Both the position numbers and the translations under genes were made by a program. Positions 42,426-51,698 of a DNA stretch of 64,000 nucleotides are shown piece by piece. Under the pieces are notes generated by a model. It was not told the origin of the DNA. It searched no databases and was given only the letters and a program-made list of their open reading frames with translations. Source of the stretch: Vineibacter terrae (GTDB lineage: Bacteria > Pseudomonadota > Alphaproteobacteria > Reyranellales > Reyranellaceae); NCBI RefSeq assembly GCF_008039615.1, contig NZ_VDUZ01000012.1, positions 107,130-171,129 of the forward strand. Direction: 5' to 3'. Positions within the stretch are counted from its first letter, which is position 1, and every line of letters begins with the position of its first letter.

Positions 42426-43853
42426 ATGCAGTCCACCGCCCATGCCTTCAAGGCGAATGTCGGCCACGCGCTGGTCGACGACAACCTGCAGCAGTCGCTC
42501 GCCATCCTGAAGGTCGGCTTCTCCGAGCGCCGCCGCCAGGCGGCAGAACGGCTGCCGGAGTTCGAGGCGCTGCGGGACCGCGCGCGCGACATCAAGAATC
42601 ACGCCCTGGCCCATCTCGATTTCTATCTGGAGGCGTTCGAGGCCAAGGTGACGGCGCTCGGTGGCCATGTGCACTGGGCGCCGACCGCCGCGGATGCGCG
42701 TGCCGCCGTGCTCGACATCTGCCGCCGGGCCGGCGCGCGCACCGTCACCAAGTCGAAGTCGATGATCGCCGAGGAGATCGCGCTCAACGACCACCTCGAG
42801 GCCCATGGCATCGAGCCGGTCGAGACCGATCTGGGCGAGTACATCATCCAGCTGCGCCGCGAGCCGCCCAGCCACATCATCGCGCCGGCCGTGCACCTGA
42901 CCAAGGACCAGGTCGCCGACACGTTCCTGGAGCATCACCGCAAGCTCGGCTTCGACAAGCGGCTGACCGAGCGCAACGACCTCGTCGCCGAGGCGCGCCA
43001 GGTGCTGCGCCGCCGCTTCCTGGAAGCCGATGTCGGCATCACCGGCGCCAACTTCCTGGTCGCCGAGACCGGCAGCTCGATGCTGGTCACCAACGAGGGC
43101 AACGCCGATCTCACCAACACCCTGCCGCGCGTGCATGTGGTGATCGCCAGCATCGAGAAGGTGATCCCGACGCTGGAGGATGCCGCGACCCTGCTGCGGG
43201 TGCTGGCGCGCTCCGCCACCGGCCAGGAGAGCGCCAGCTACACCACCTTCAACACCGGCCCCCGGCGGCCCGATGATCCGGACGGTCCGGCGGAATACCA
43301 CGTGGTGCTGCTCGACAACGGCCGCAGCAGCGTGCTGGGCACGCAGATGCAGGACATGCTGCGCTGCATCCGCTGCGGCGCCTGCATGAACCACTGCCCC
43401 GTCTATGGCGCCATCGGCGGCCACGCCTATGGCTGGGTCTATCCGGGGCCGATCGGCGCTGTGCTGACGCCGCAGCTGGTGGGGGTGGAGGAAGCCGGCA
43501 ACCTGCCCAACGCCTCGACCTTCTGCGGCCGCTGCGAGAGCGTGTGCCCGGTGCGCATCCCGTTGCCCAAGCTGATGCGGCACTGGCGCGAGCGCGAGTT
43601 CGAGCGTCACCTGACGCCGGCATCGGTGCGCCAGGGCCTGGCGCTCTGGGCGTTCCTGGCGCGTCGGCCGCAGCTCTATCGCCGCGCCACCGGCATCGCC
43701 AACCGCATGCTGGCCCTGTTCGGCCGCGCCGACGGCCGCTATGGCTGGCTGCCGCTGGCGCGCGGTTGGACGCGGCATCGCGACTTCCCCGCGCCCCAGG
43801 CGGGTGGCACGTTCCACGCCCAGTGGAAGGCCCGCGGCGGAGCCCGGCGATGA
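42426..43853 (+). CDS. lutB: Lactate utilization protein LutB (4Fe-4S)
   Basis: The 475-residue iron-sulphur protein has the LutB/YkgF N-terminal domain (TKSKSMIAEEIALNDHLE, VGITGANFLVAETGS) and two 4Fe-4S cluster motifs (CIRCGACMNHCPVY and CGRCESVCPVRIPLPKLM). It passes electrons from lactate oxidation onward. It begins 50 bases after lutA, the gap being mostly the palindromic element, and overlaps lutC by four bases. Confidence 0.95.
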   Translation: MQSTAHAFKANVGHALVDDNLQQSLAILKVGFSERRRQAAERLPEFEALRDRARDIKNHALAHLDFYLEAFEAKVTALGGHVHWAPTAADARAAVLDICRRAGARTVTKSKSMIAEEIALNDHLEAHGIEPVETDLGEYIIQLRREPPSHIIAPAVHLTKDQVADTFLEHHRKLGFDKRLTERNDLVAEARQVLRRRFLEADVGITGANFLVAETGSSMLVTNEGNADLTNTLPRVHVVIASIEKVIPTLEDAATLLRVLARSATGQESASYTTFNTGPRRPDDPDGPAEYHVVLLDNGRSSVLGTQMQDMLRCIRCGACMNHCPVYGAIGGHAYGWVYPGPIGAVLTPQLVGVEEAGNLPNASTFCGRCESVCPVRIPLPKLMRHWREREFERHLTPASVRQGLALWAFLARRPQLYRRATGIANRMLALFGRADGRYGWLPLARGWTRHRDFPAPQAGGTFHAQWKARGGARR

Positions 43854-44521
43854 GCGGACGCGAGCAGATCCTGGGCACCATCCGCCGCTCGCTGAAGCGC
43901 GATGCCCTGTCGGGCGCCGCGCGCGAGGCGGCCGAGGCGCGGCTGCGCCAGCATCCGGTCAACATCGTGCCGGCGCGCGCGGCAGGCACGCCGGACGAGC
44001 GCCTGCGGACATTCGAGCACTGGGCCACGTTCAACCACGCCACGGTCGCGCGGGTCGCGGCGGCGGAGGTGCCCCAGGCGGTCGCGGACTATTTGACGTC
44101 CAACAACTTGCCGGCCCGTGCCGTGATGGCGCCGGACCCTGCGCTCGACCGCTACGACTGGGGCGGCCGGCCATTGCTGGAGCTGCGGCGCGGCCTGCCG
44201 CTGGATGCCGATCGCGTGGCGATCACCGGGGCGCTGGCCGGCATCGCCGAGACCGGCACCCTGGTGCTCGCGTCGGGCCCGGCGCATCCCACCTCGATCC
44301 ACCTGCTGCCCGAAACCCATGTCGCCGTTCTGCGCGAAGCCGATGTGGTGGGGCCGATGGAAGAGGTGTTCGATCGCCTGCGGGCGCGCTATGGTGAGGG
44401 CGTGATGCCACGCACCGTGTGCACCGTGACCGGGCCGTCGCGCACCGGCGACATCGAGCAGCAGCTCGAGCTGGGTGCGCATGGGCCGCGGCGCCTGCAC
44501 ATCCTGCTCGTTGGCGACTGA
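43850..44521 (+). CDS. lutC: Lactate utilization protein LutC
   Basis: The 223-residue LUD-domain protein completes LutABC. Family features are the N-terminal REQILGTIRRSLKR, ITGALAGIAETGTLVLASGP and SRTGDIEQQLELGAHGPRRLHILLV. The ATG overlaps the lutB stop (ATGA), so translation is coupled. No lactate permease or lut regulator is adjacent. Confidence 0.95.
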   Translation: MSGREQILGTIRRSLKRDALSGAAREAAEARLRQHPVNIVPARAAGTPDERLRTFEHWATFNHATVARVAAAEVPQAVADYLTSNNLPARAVMAPDPALDRYDWGGRPLLELRRGLPLDADRVAITGALAGIAETGTLVLASGPAHPTSIHLLPETHVAVLREADVVGPMEEVFDRLRARYGEGVMPRTVCTVTGPSRTGDIEQQLELGAHGPRRLHILLVGD

Positions 44522-44634
44522 TGCGGGAAGCGGGCGCCGAGCGATGCTGGTGAATGTCGTGGCGCGCAAGGCCGGTCCCGTCGGCGATCGCGCCGGGGCT
44601 TGACCTGGGGCACCGGATCGTTGATCCAACCACC

Positions 44635-45525
44635 ATGCTTGTCCAGTTCCTGCTGCGTATCGCCCGCGCCCGAGAATTGACAGTCGGCCTGCTGGCTGGC
44701 GCGCTGATGGCGGCGCCGGCAGTCGCCGCTGCCCAGACGACACCCAGCCAGCCGCAGCGGCCCCGCGCCGCGCCGTCGTCCAAGACCAAGCCGGCCCAGA
44801 AGCCGGCGCCGGCCGCGCCGACGACGCCCAAGGCGACCGTGGTCACCGAGGGCAGCTTCCCGCCTTTCAACACGCTCGATGCGCAAGGCAAGCCGGCGGG
44901 CTTCGAGGTCGATCTCGCCAACGCGATCTGCCAGCGCGCCAAGATCGAGTGCAAGGTCGTGGCGGCGAAATGGGACGACATCATCCCCGGCCTGCTCGAC
45001 AAGCGCTACGACATCGCCATGGCCTCGTTGCTGATCACCGCGGAGCGCCGCAAGCACATCGCCTTCAGCCGCCGCTACTACACCACGCCCGCCGCCTTCG
45101 TGACCGGCAAGGACGCCGCGGTGCCGGACGGCGCGCCGATCCTGCTGCGGGGCAAGACCGTCGGCACGCAGCGCGCCACCACGTTCGCAGACTATCTCGA
45201 GCGCATGTTCCGCAAGACCATCAGGCTGCGCCAGTTCCCATCGGGCGAGGACGCGCGCCGCGAGCTCGCGGCCGGCAAGCTCGATGCCGTGCTGGGCGAC
45301 AAGGTCTCGCTGTGGAAGTGGCTGGGCACGGCCGAAGGATCCTGCTGCGCCTTCTTCGGCCAGGACATCAAGGACACGCGCACGCTGGGCGAAGGCGTCG
45401 GTGCCGGCTTCCGCAAGGGCGATTCCAAGCTGCGCGAGGCCTTCAACAAGGCGCTGGCCGAGCTGATCGCCGACGGCACCTACAAGAAGGTCGCCGACAA
45501 GTATTTCCCGTTCCCGATCTACTGA
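44635..45525 (+). CDS. Periplasmic solute-binding protein (amino-acid type, SBP family 3)
   Basis: The 296-residue protein has a signal peptide (ELTVGLLAGALMAAPAVAAAQ), an Ala/Pro/Lys-rich linker, and a family 3 solute-binding domain (VVTEGSFPPFNTLDAQGKPAGFEVDLANAI, WDDIIPGLLDKRYDIAMASL, GTQRATTFADYL). It resembles lysine/arginine/ornithine-type receptors. No permease or ATPase gene is adjacent, so it is an orphan receptor here or serves a distant transporter. ATG 44635 is chosen to start the signal peptide. Confidence 0.88.
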   Translation: MLVQFLLRIARARELTVGLLAGALMAAPAVAAAQTTPSQPQRPRAAPSSKTKPAQKPAPAAPTTPKATVVTEGSFPPFNTLDAQGKPAGFEVDLANAICQRAKIECKVVAAKWDDIIPGLLDKRYDIAMASLLITAERRKHIAFSRRYYTTPAAFVTGKDAAVPDGAPILLRGKTVGTQRATTFADYLERMFRKTIRLRQFPSGEDARRELAAGKLDAVLGDKVSLWKWLGTAEGSCCAFFGQDIKDTRTLGEGVGAGFRKGDSKLREAFNKALAELIADGTYKKVADKYFPFPIY

Positions 45526-45527
45526 GC

Positions 45528-45575
45528 CGGGAACGCGCCGCTCCAGTGGCGCCCGCCCGGCGGGCCTCGACGGCC
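45528..45575. repeat. Partial palindromic element, R2-like
   Basis: Only the left arm (cgggaacgcgccgctccagtg) and a short cgcccggcggg hairpin remain, directly after the solute-binding-protein gene. Confidence 0.6.
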
Positions 45576-45602
45576 GATCCGCCGCGTGGAAGGATGTCGC
45601 CG

Positions 45603-46541
45603 ATGATCGCCGGCCTCCTCCTCTCTCGCCATGGCTGCGTCGCTGCCGCGCTGGCCGCTGTGCTGGTTGCCGCCGCGCCCGTGTCCGCAGACGAGGATAC
45701 CGCGGCATGCCGCGAGCTCGAGCAGCGCTTCGAGCAGATCAAGTCGGATGTCTCCTCCGTGCAGGTCAACCTCGCGCTGTTCTCGGCTGCGGAAGGGGGC
45801 TGCATGACCTTGGCCCGCCGCCTGCTGGCCATGGGCGCTTCGGTCGAGTCGCGTGATCGGCTCGGCGGCACGCCCCTGGCGCGTGCCGCGCGCTTCGGGC
45901 AGCTCGCGCTCGTCGAGCTGCTGCTGGAGCATGGCGCGCACATCAACGCCCGCAACCTTGTCGGCGCGACGGCGCTCTATTTCGCGGCCGAGAACGGCCG
46001 GATCGCCGTCGTGAGCCGGCTCCTCGAACGGGGCGCCGACCCCAATCTGGCGGGACGTGCCGGCGTGACCCCGCTCGCCGCGGCGGCCTTCAAAGGCGCC
46101 GATGACGTCGTCGCGGTGCTGCTGGCGCATGGTGCCGACCCCGGCGTGGTGGACGCGACCGGCAAGGCGCCGATCCTCTATGCGGCGGCGGTCGGCGCCG
46201 TGCCGCTGGTGCGCCGCCTGCTGGCGGCTGGTGTCGACGTCAACGCGCGCTACGGCAACGACCTTACGGCGTTGATGTGGGCGGCTGGATACGCCGACAG
46301 CGCCAGCGCTGCGAACGGCGAAGCGGTGGTGGCGCTGCTCATCGAGCGGGGCGCATTGCTCGATGCCGCCGACAACCGCGGTCGCACGGCGCTGATGATT
46401 GCCGCCGAGCGGGGGCACGCCGCGATCGTCGGTCTTTTGCTCGCCCGCGGCGCCGACCGCAGCCTCACGGATGCCAGCGGCAGGAGCGCTATCGACCTCG
46501 CCTCGACCGAGAGCATCCGCGCGACGCTTCAGAAGAGATGA
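45603..46541 (+). CDS. Exported ankyrin-repeat protein
   Basis: The 312-residue protein has a signal peptide (CVAAALAAVLVAAAPVSA) and then about eight ankyrin repeats from residue ~50 to the end (for example LGGTPLARAARFGQLALVEL and RGRTALMIAAERGHAAIVGL). It should act in the periplasm as a protein-binding scaffold. ATG 45603 has AAGGA seven bases upstream; the in-frame ATG at 45594 is too close to that site. It converges with the PQQ dehydrogenase/cytochrome pair. Confidence 0.85.
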   Translation: MIAGLLLSRHGCVAAALAAVLVAAAPVSADEDTAACRELEQRFEQIKSDVSSVQVNLALFSAAEGGCMTLARRLLAMGASVESRDRLGGTPLARAARFGQLALVELLLEHGAHINARNLVGATALYFAAENGRIAVVSRLLERGADPNLAGRAGVTPLAAAAFKGADDVVAVLLAHGADPGVVDATGKAPILYAAAVGAVPLVRRLLAAGVDVNARYGNDLTALMWAAGYADSASAANGEAVVALLIERGALLDAADNRGRTALMIAAERGHAAIVGLLLARGADRSLTDASGRSAIDLASTESIRATLQKR

Positions 46542-46547
46542 ACGTGC

Positions 46548-47189
46548 TCATTGCAGCCCCGCGAGGTATTCCGCGCAGGCGGCGATGGCCTCCTCCGAGA
46601 TCGACAGCATGAGGTCCGACATGCCCGGATTGTTGCCCCGGGTGCGCGTGCGGAACTCGATCATCGACTTGACGAGGTACTCGCGGCGCTGCCCGGCAAG
46701 ACGCGGCTGCGTGCCGTCTCCCTGGTAGGCGCCGAGGTGACAGCCGGTGCAGTTGACGGCGACATTGGCGCGCTGCGCCTGCGCTGCGACGGCATCCGAT
46801 GCGGACGGCTGGCCCAGCCTGGGCCATGGCTTGCCGGCGAAGTATTCTGCCAGCGCCATCATCTCGTCACGCTCCAGCGTCTCGGCGATGGTCGACATCG
46901 GATCGCTCTTGCGGGTGCCGCGCTTGTAATCGCGCAGCTGCAGATAGAGATAGCCCTGATGCTGGCCCCAGATCACCGGCGTCTGCACGTCCTGCGGAAT
47001 GCCGTTCTCGCCGTGGCAGGCGTTGCAGAGCTGCACCTTCTCCTCGATCGGGTCGGCGCGCGACGCCTGGCACAGCACCATCAGCGTGGTAGCCAGCACG
47101 GCAGCGCGCACGCCACGGGACCGTCCAGCGGTCCCGTGGCGCGACGGGGCATCAGCGCCAGGCAGGCATGGCCAAAGCAACCCCGCCAT
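46548..47189 (-). CDS. Dihaem cytochrome c
   Basis: The 213-residue periplasmic protein has two haem-attachment sites, CNACH (55-59) and CTGCH (147-151), with candidate methionine ligands (SDPMST, PGMSDLM). It has a long N-terminus ending in a signal core (AAVLATTLMVLCQASRA). The ATG shares one base with the TGA of the upstream PQQ dehydrogenase (TGATG), indicating coupled translation and a role as its electron acceptor. It would be matured by the Ccm system encoded at 12-20 kb. Confidence 0.93.
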   Translation of the reverse strand: MAGLLWPCLPGADAPSRHGTAGRSRGVRAAVLATTLMVLCQASRADPIEEKVQLCNACHGENGIPQDVQTPVIWGQHQGYLYLQLRDYKRGTRKSDPMSTIAETLERDEMMALAEYFAGKPWPRLGQPSASDAVAAQAQRANVAVNCTGCHLGAYQGDGTQPRLAGQRREYLVKSMIEFRTRTRGNNPGMSDLMLSISEEAIAACAEYLAGLQ

Positions 47190-48886
47190 CAATCGACCGT
47201 GAAGGCGATGATCGAGTTGCCGCGCTTGTAGTCGAGCTGCACGTTGCCGCCCGCGCCGACCACGATGTACTGCTTGCCATCGACGGTATAGGACGACGGC
47301 GGTGCGTTGACCCCGGCGCCCGCCTGGAACTTCCACAGCGTCGCCCCGGTCTCCGCATCATAGGCCTTGAAGAGACCGTTGCCCTCGCCGGTGAAGACAA
47401 GGCCGCCGGCCGTGGCGAGAACGCCACCGATCATCGGCTGCGGTGTCTTCACCTGCCAGCGGATCTTGCCGGTGTTGTAGTCGACCGCGGTGATGTTGCC
47501 CCATTGCTCCTCGGCCGGGATCACCTTGAAGGCCCCGCCCAGCCACAGCTTGCCCTGCGGATAGGGCGAGCTCTCGACGTGGTAGGTCATCGGCTGGTGC
47601 AGGTTGATGGCGTAGGTGAGTCCGAGGCCGGGGTTCACGGCCATCGGCGACCACTCGACGCCGCCATTGGCGCCGGGCAGCATGCGCGCGCCTTCCTTCG
47701 TCGGCAGCACCCACATGTTCTCCTGCGGCACCATCGCCTCAGAGAAGCGGATCAGGCTGCAATCGTTGCGATTATGGACATAGACATGGCCGGTCTTGCC
47801 GGCATGCAGCACGCCGGGGACGACCTGTCCCTGGCTGTTGCGCACATCCACGAGGATGGGAGGGCTGACCGCATCGAGGTCCCACACATCATGGGCGATG
47901 TACTGGAAGTGGCAGACATATTGCCCGGTATCGAGATTCACCGAGACCAGCGAGTTGGTGTAGAGGTTGTCGCCCGGGCGCAGCGAGCCGTCGAGGTCGG
48001 GTGACGGATTGCCCACCATGAAGAAGATGCGGTTCAGCGCCAGGTCGACCGCCGGGTTCTGCCACACGCCGCCGCCCAGCGTCTTGTACGGATCGCCGGT
48101 CTGTGCAAGCTGCGCCTTCTCGGCCGCGATATCGCGGAGCATATGGCGCCCGGTCGCGTCCTTCTCAGCCCATACGCCGACCGAGTTTTCCGGGATCGTG
48201 TAGAAGGTCCACAGCAGCTTGCCGGACTTGGCATCAAAGGCCTTCACGAAGCCGCGGATGCCGTACTCGCCGCCGTTCGTCCCGATGAGGATCTTGCCGT
48301 TGACGGCGGTCGGCGCCATCGTCTCGCTGTAGCCGAGTTCCGGGTCGGCGATGTCGGCCTGCCACACGAGCTTGCCGGTCTTGGCTTCAAGCGCGACGAG
48401 CTTGGCGTCGAGGGTCCCCATGTAGACCATGTCGCCGTGCACGGCGACGCCGCGGTTGTTCGGGCCGCAGCAATAGGTCGTTATGGGCCCAAGCTTCTGC
48501 TTGTAGTGCCATAGCTCCTCGCCGGTGCGCGCATCGAGCGCATAGACGTGGTTGTACGACGTCGTGACGTACATGACCCCGTTCACGATGATCGGGGTGG
48601 TCTCGAGCGATTCCTTGACCTCCGTCTGGAAGATCCATGCCGGACGCAGCCGCGCGACGTTGGACACGTTGATCTGCCGGTTGGGATAGAAGCGAAGCTG
48701 GTTGTAGTCGCCGTTGGTGTGGAGGAAGTTGTTGCCGTCACCGCCGGCGCGGTTGAGCAGGTCCTGAGTCACGGTGGACATGTCGCCGTACTTCGCGGCG
48801 GTCTTCACCTCTTGCGCGGATGCCGTGCAAACGACCGCGAGCGCGAATGCGGTGCCGATCGCGGCAAATCTCCCAAGTCGAGCCAT
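47189..48886 (-). CDS. PQQ-dependent alcohol dehydrogenase with lanthanide-type DxD motif
   Basis: The 565-residue periplasmic enzyme has a signal peptide ([18 protein letters not shown]), eight propeller W-motif blades, the vicinal disulphide C139-C140 ([10 protein letters not shown]), and the catalytic segment [13 protein letters not shown]336 is the catalytic aspartate position. D338, two residues later, is the extra acidic ligand that marks lanthanide-dependent XoxF/ExaF/PedH-type enzymes, where calcium enzymes have a small residue. There is no fused cytochrome domain; the dihaem cytochrome follows immediately. AGGA lies six bases before the ATG. Confidence 0.93.
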   Translation of the reverse strand: MARLGRFAAIGTAFALAVVCTASAQEVKTAAKYGDMSTVTQDLLNRAGGDGNNFLHTNGDYNQLRFYPNRQINVSNVARLRPAWIFQTEVKESLETTPIIVNGVMYVTTSYNHVYALDARTGEELWHYKQKLGPITTYCCGPNNRGVAVHGDMVYMGTLDAKLVALEAKTGKLVWQADIADPELGYSETMAPTAVNGKILIGTNGGEYGIRGFVKAFDAKSGKLLWTFYTIPENSVGVWAEKDATGRHMLRDIAAEKAQLAQTGDPYKTLGGGVWQNPAVDLALNRIFFMVGNPSPDLDGSLRPGDNLYTNSLVSVNLDTGQYVCHFQYIAHDVWDLDAVSPPILVDVRNSQGQVVPGVLHAGKTGHVYVHNRNDCSLIRFSEAMVPQENMWVLPTKEGARMLPGANGGVEWSPMAVNPGLGLTYAINLHQPMTYHVESSPYPQGKLWLGGAFKVIPAEEQWGNITAVDYNTGKIRWQVKTPQPMIGGVLATAGGLVFTGEGNGLFKAYDAETGATLWKFQAGAGVNAPPSSYTVDGKQYIVVGAGGNVQLDYKRGNSIIAFTVD

Positions 48887-49164
48887 GTGAATCCTCCCCG
48901 TAGTTCATGCACCAGGGAACTATGCGAGCTCGTTGCGCGGACGCCGTGCGTGCTGCCTGCGACGTGAGCGCGCCTGCGTCCGGGATCGCGGCGAACAGCC
49001 TCGCCCGGAAGGCACGCAGCAGGGGACAATGCGAAGACTATGCAAGCTTGAATGCAAAAAGCGTGGGCGCCGCCGCAAGGCCTGTCAAGCCAAAGTCTGG
49101 GCCATCCCGTCATCCCTCGCTGCGCTCGGGATGACGGGTGTGTCAGCGACCTGCGATTCCAGGC
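48887..49164. other. Upstream region of the PQQ dehydrogenase
   Basis: It should hold the promoter of the dehydrogenase-cytochrome pair, but no clear -35/-10 pair was seen. It contains one short palindromic element. Confidence 0.4.
49106..49138. repeat. Minimal copy of palindromic element family R1
   Basis: CCCGTCATCCC and its inverse flank an 11-base centre. The right flank agcgacctgcgattcc is shared with the copy at 25794-25883. Confidence 0.8.
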
Positions 49165-50226
49165 TCAGGGCTTGCGCGCGGTCAGCGTCGTGAACATGCC
49201 GGCCACCATCGTGCGTTCGATGTCGCGGAAGCCGGCGCCGGTCAGGAGCGCTTCCTGCTCTTCGCGGGTCGGCACGACGTTGCCCCAGGTCAGCTCGTTG
49301 TAGCCCGTCTGCACCGAGAAGGCATGGTCGGGCTTGCGCAGATCGGCATGCGTCGACGGATAGGTCTCGTCGAGGACGAAGAGGATGCCGCCGGGCTTCA
49401 GCGCCCGGAATGTCTGGGCCAGCACGCCGGCGCGGTCCGCGACCGGGATCTCATGCAGCACCTCGAACATGGTGGCGACGTCGAAGGCCTGATCGTCCTG
49501 CGCGGCCTCGCCACCGACCTGGGCAACCGTCACGCGTTCGGCGAGGCCGGCGCCGGCGATCCGCGCGCGCGCCGCGGCGATGCCATGCGCATCGACGTCG
49601 ACGCCGTGGCAGCGCACCTTCGGCCACGCCTGCGCGATGCGCATCATCAGTCCGCCGGCGCCGCAGCCGACATCGAGCAGATGGCAGCCGGCCTCGAGCC
49701 GCTCCCGCACGCCGGGCACGCCCGGCAGCAGCCGGCGCGCCACGAACGTCTGCAGGCCGCCGGTGGTGTCGGCGATCAGGTCGGAGAAATCGCGTCCATG
49801 CTGCTGGAAGGTGAAGACGCCGCCGGTGCGATAGAGGCGCGCGTGGTCGGCGAGATCGGGCCCGCCGAAGCGTTGCATCACCGTCACGTAGGCTCCGATA
49901 TGACGCGGATCGCCGGATGCCACGAGTATCTCGCGCATGAAGGGCGCCAGCCGGAACGCCTGCGGCCCGTCGGCGTCGAGCAGCTCGTAGGCGCAGGCCG
50001 TGCGGCACCAGGTCGTCACGTAGGGCGCATGCAGGCCGAGGTCGGCGGCAAGCTGCGCCGGCGTTGCCGTGCCGCGCTTGTCGATGCCGTTGAACAGACC
50101 GGCCTCGATGCCGGTGGCCATCAGATGCGTGGCGTGGAAGCCGCGGATGTGGCTCCACACCAGCGCGGCCTGCTGCTCTGCGGTGCGTGCCTGCGGTGCT
50201 GCGCCCGTGGCCGGCTCGGTGGTCAT
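49165..50226 (-). CDS. SAM-dependent methyltransferase with N-terminal winged-helix domain
   Basis: The 353-residue protein has an N-terminal dimerisation/winged-helix part (about 20-110; GTATPAQLAADLGLHAPYVTTW) and a class I methyltransferase core (CHLLDVGCGAGGLMMRIA, VDVDAHGIAAAR, FDVATMFEVLHEI, LKPGGILFVLDE). This arrangement is shared with Rv2258c-like and O-methyltransferase-like proteins acting on small molecules. The substrate is unknown. Confidence 0.88.
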   Translation of the reverse strand: MTTEPATGAAPQARTAEQQAALVWSHIRGFHATHLMATGIEAGLFNGIDKRGTATPAQLAADLGLHAPYVTTWCRTACAYELLDADGPQAFRLAPFMREILVASGDPRHIGAYVTVMQRFGGPDLADHARLYRTGGVFTFQQHGRDFSDLIADTTGGLQTFVARRLLPGVPGVRERLEAGCHLLDVGCGAGGLMMRIAQAWPKVRCHGVDVDAHGIAAARARIAGAGLAERVTVAQVGGEAAQDDQAFDVATMFEVLHEIPVADRAGVLAQTFRALKPGGILFVLDETYPSTHADLRKPDHAFSVQTGYNELTWGNVVPTREEQEALLTGAGFRDIERTMVAGMFTTLTARKP

Positions 50227-50539
50227 GCTGTGCTCCCCAGTGGCGTCCGCCGGATCACCGGCGGCGCTCGCACCGTAGGCGGCGCCCGGCCGGCGTCAAG
50301 GCCGCGCCTGAGGCGGCCATTTGGTCCGAGCAGGTGGAGCGCGACGGCACGAAAGCGGGCTGCCCCCAGGGCGCGGACGCCAGTTGCGGCACCCGCGTCC
50401 GCAGATGGTCGTGATGCCGCCACTATCGGGCCGTCACCAAGGACGGAACACTCCCCCGGATCGGACGTTGACACATTCAGGACACGATTGCGCACGAGCG
50501 TTTCCAAGTCGCACGGTTTGGACAACTCAGGAGGAGACC
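50227..50539. other. Divergent intergenic region, no gene seen
   Basis: This is a 313-base spacer between the divergent methyltransferase and small exported-protein genes. A TTGACA at 50468-50473 is present but lacks a -10 partner at usual spacing. Confidence 0.35.
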
Positions 50540-50899
50540 ATGAAGCCTCTTCGGTCAGCTTGGTTGGCGTTCGCGCTGGCGCTTGCCGGCGCTGGTCTGG
50601 CACAGGCGCAGCAGCCCTATCCGTCGCAGTTCGCCGATCAGTGGATCAATTCCTGCGTAGCCTCGTGCAAGACCAACGAGCTTTACAAAGCGCGCCAGGG
50701 CCTGTGCCCGTCCTATTGCACCTGCATCGTCCAGGAATCGCAGACCAGCGTTCCGCTTGAGGTGGCGATGCAGGCCGATCGGGACTGGGCGGCTAAGAAC
50801 TACAAGAGCGAGGCCGTGCAGCGCGTGAGCAAGGTGGCCAACCAGTGCCAGTCCCGCGTCCTGCCTCCGCAACCGGCCAGCCAGACCCGGAAGCGCTGA
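50540..50899 (+). CDS. Small exported cysteine-rich protein of unknown function
   Basis: The 119-residue product starts at an ATG preceded by GGAGGAG. It has a signal peptide (LRSAWLAFALALAGAGLAQA) and a short mature part with cysteines in CVASC, CPSYCTC and NQC, allowing three disulphides or metal binding. I do not recognise a named family. The gene stands alone. Confidence 0.65.
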   Translation: MKPLRSAWLAFALALAGAGLAQAQQPYPSQFADQWINSCVASCKTNELYKARQGLCPSYCTCIVQESQTSVPLEVAMQADRDWAAKNYKSEAVQRVSKVANQCQSRVLPPQPASQTRKR

Positions 50900-50927
50900 G
50901 GCGCCTGGTCGCGCGATCGCACGCCCT

Positions 50928-50993
50928 CCCGTCATCCCGAGCGTGGCGAGGATCCAGGCGCCGCCCCGGCATCCCTCGCTGCGCCCGGGACGG
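50928..50993. repeat. Degenerate palindromic element family R1
   Basis: The arms are recognisable (gtcatcccgagcgtggcgag and catccctcgctgcgcccggg) but altered and closer together than in full copies. Confidence 0.7.
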
Positions 50994-50994
50994 C

Positions 50995-51657
50995 TCAGTA
51001 CTTCACCGCGCTGCGCGCGTCGGGGGCGGTGTATTGGAGCATCTGCCCGGCCTTGACCTCCATCGCGTCGCGCCGGCGCAGGCGGCGGGCCTGGGCCAGC
51101 GTGATCAGCCGATAATGGCGGCTGTTGTCGATCCAGTCGGCGACGTCGAAGCAATTGTCGTCGCGGCCGACCCACCGACGCGGATCGATGCGGCGCAGGT
51201 CATACGGGCGCGAGTAGGTGCGCAGCGTCTTGCGGTCCTTCAGCACGTACTCATGGAAATACGACAACGCCAGCTCGCGCAGCGAGCGGTGGATCGGGTC
51301 GCGCCAGCGCAGCCAGATATGGTTGCTCTTGGAGATCGCACCCCAGTGGCCGCCCTGGCGGAACAGGGTCACGACATGATCGTCGTCGGTGTCATCGGCC
51401 TGCAGGTCCATCAGCAGCGGCGGCTGGCCTGCGATCCACAAGGCGCAGGCGGCGACGAAGGCGCCCTCCAGGCAATGGGCGTGGCCGTGACGCAGCGTCT
51501 CGCGGACTGACAGCGCGGTGTCGCCCCCCAGCTCGAAGTTCGTCGGCAGCGCCGCGACGAAGTCCTGGATGCGTTCCGGCGTCTTGAGCCGCTTGAGAGT
51601 CCTGTATTGCGATGGTGAAAGGCCGAGCCGCTCGGCAGTCGGGGGACGGATGCGCAT
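50995..51657 (-). CDS. Transglutaminase-like (papain-fold) protein
   Basis: The 220-residue protein has a likely Cys-His-Asp triad: C62 (HAHCLEGAFVAA), H94 (DDDHVVTLF) and D120 (LRWRDPIH). This is the spacing of bacterial transglutaminase-like domains, which are usually peptidases or amidases. There is no signal peptide, so it is probably cytoplasmic. The role is unknown. Confidence 0.65.
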   Translation of the reverse strand: MRIRPPTAERLGLSPSQYRTLKRLKTPERIQDFVAALPTNFELGGDTALSVRETLRHGHAHCLEGAFVAACALWIAGQPPLLMDLQADDTDDDHVVTLFRQGGHWGAISKSNHIWLRWRDPIHRSLRELALSYFHEYVLKDRKTLRTYSRPYDLRRIDPRRWVGRDDNCFDVADWIDNSRHYRLITLAQARRLRRRDAMEVKAGQMLQYTAPDARSAVKY

Positions 51658-51698
51658 GTCGCACTATATCCGCGCGTTCCCCCGATGGAACACCGGTG

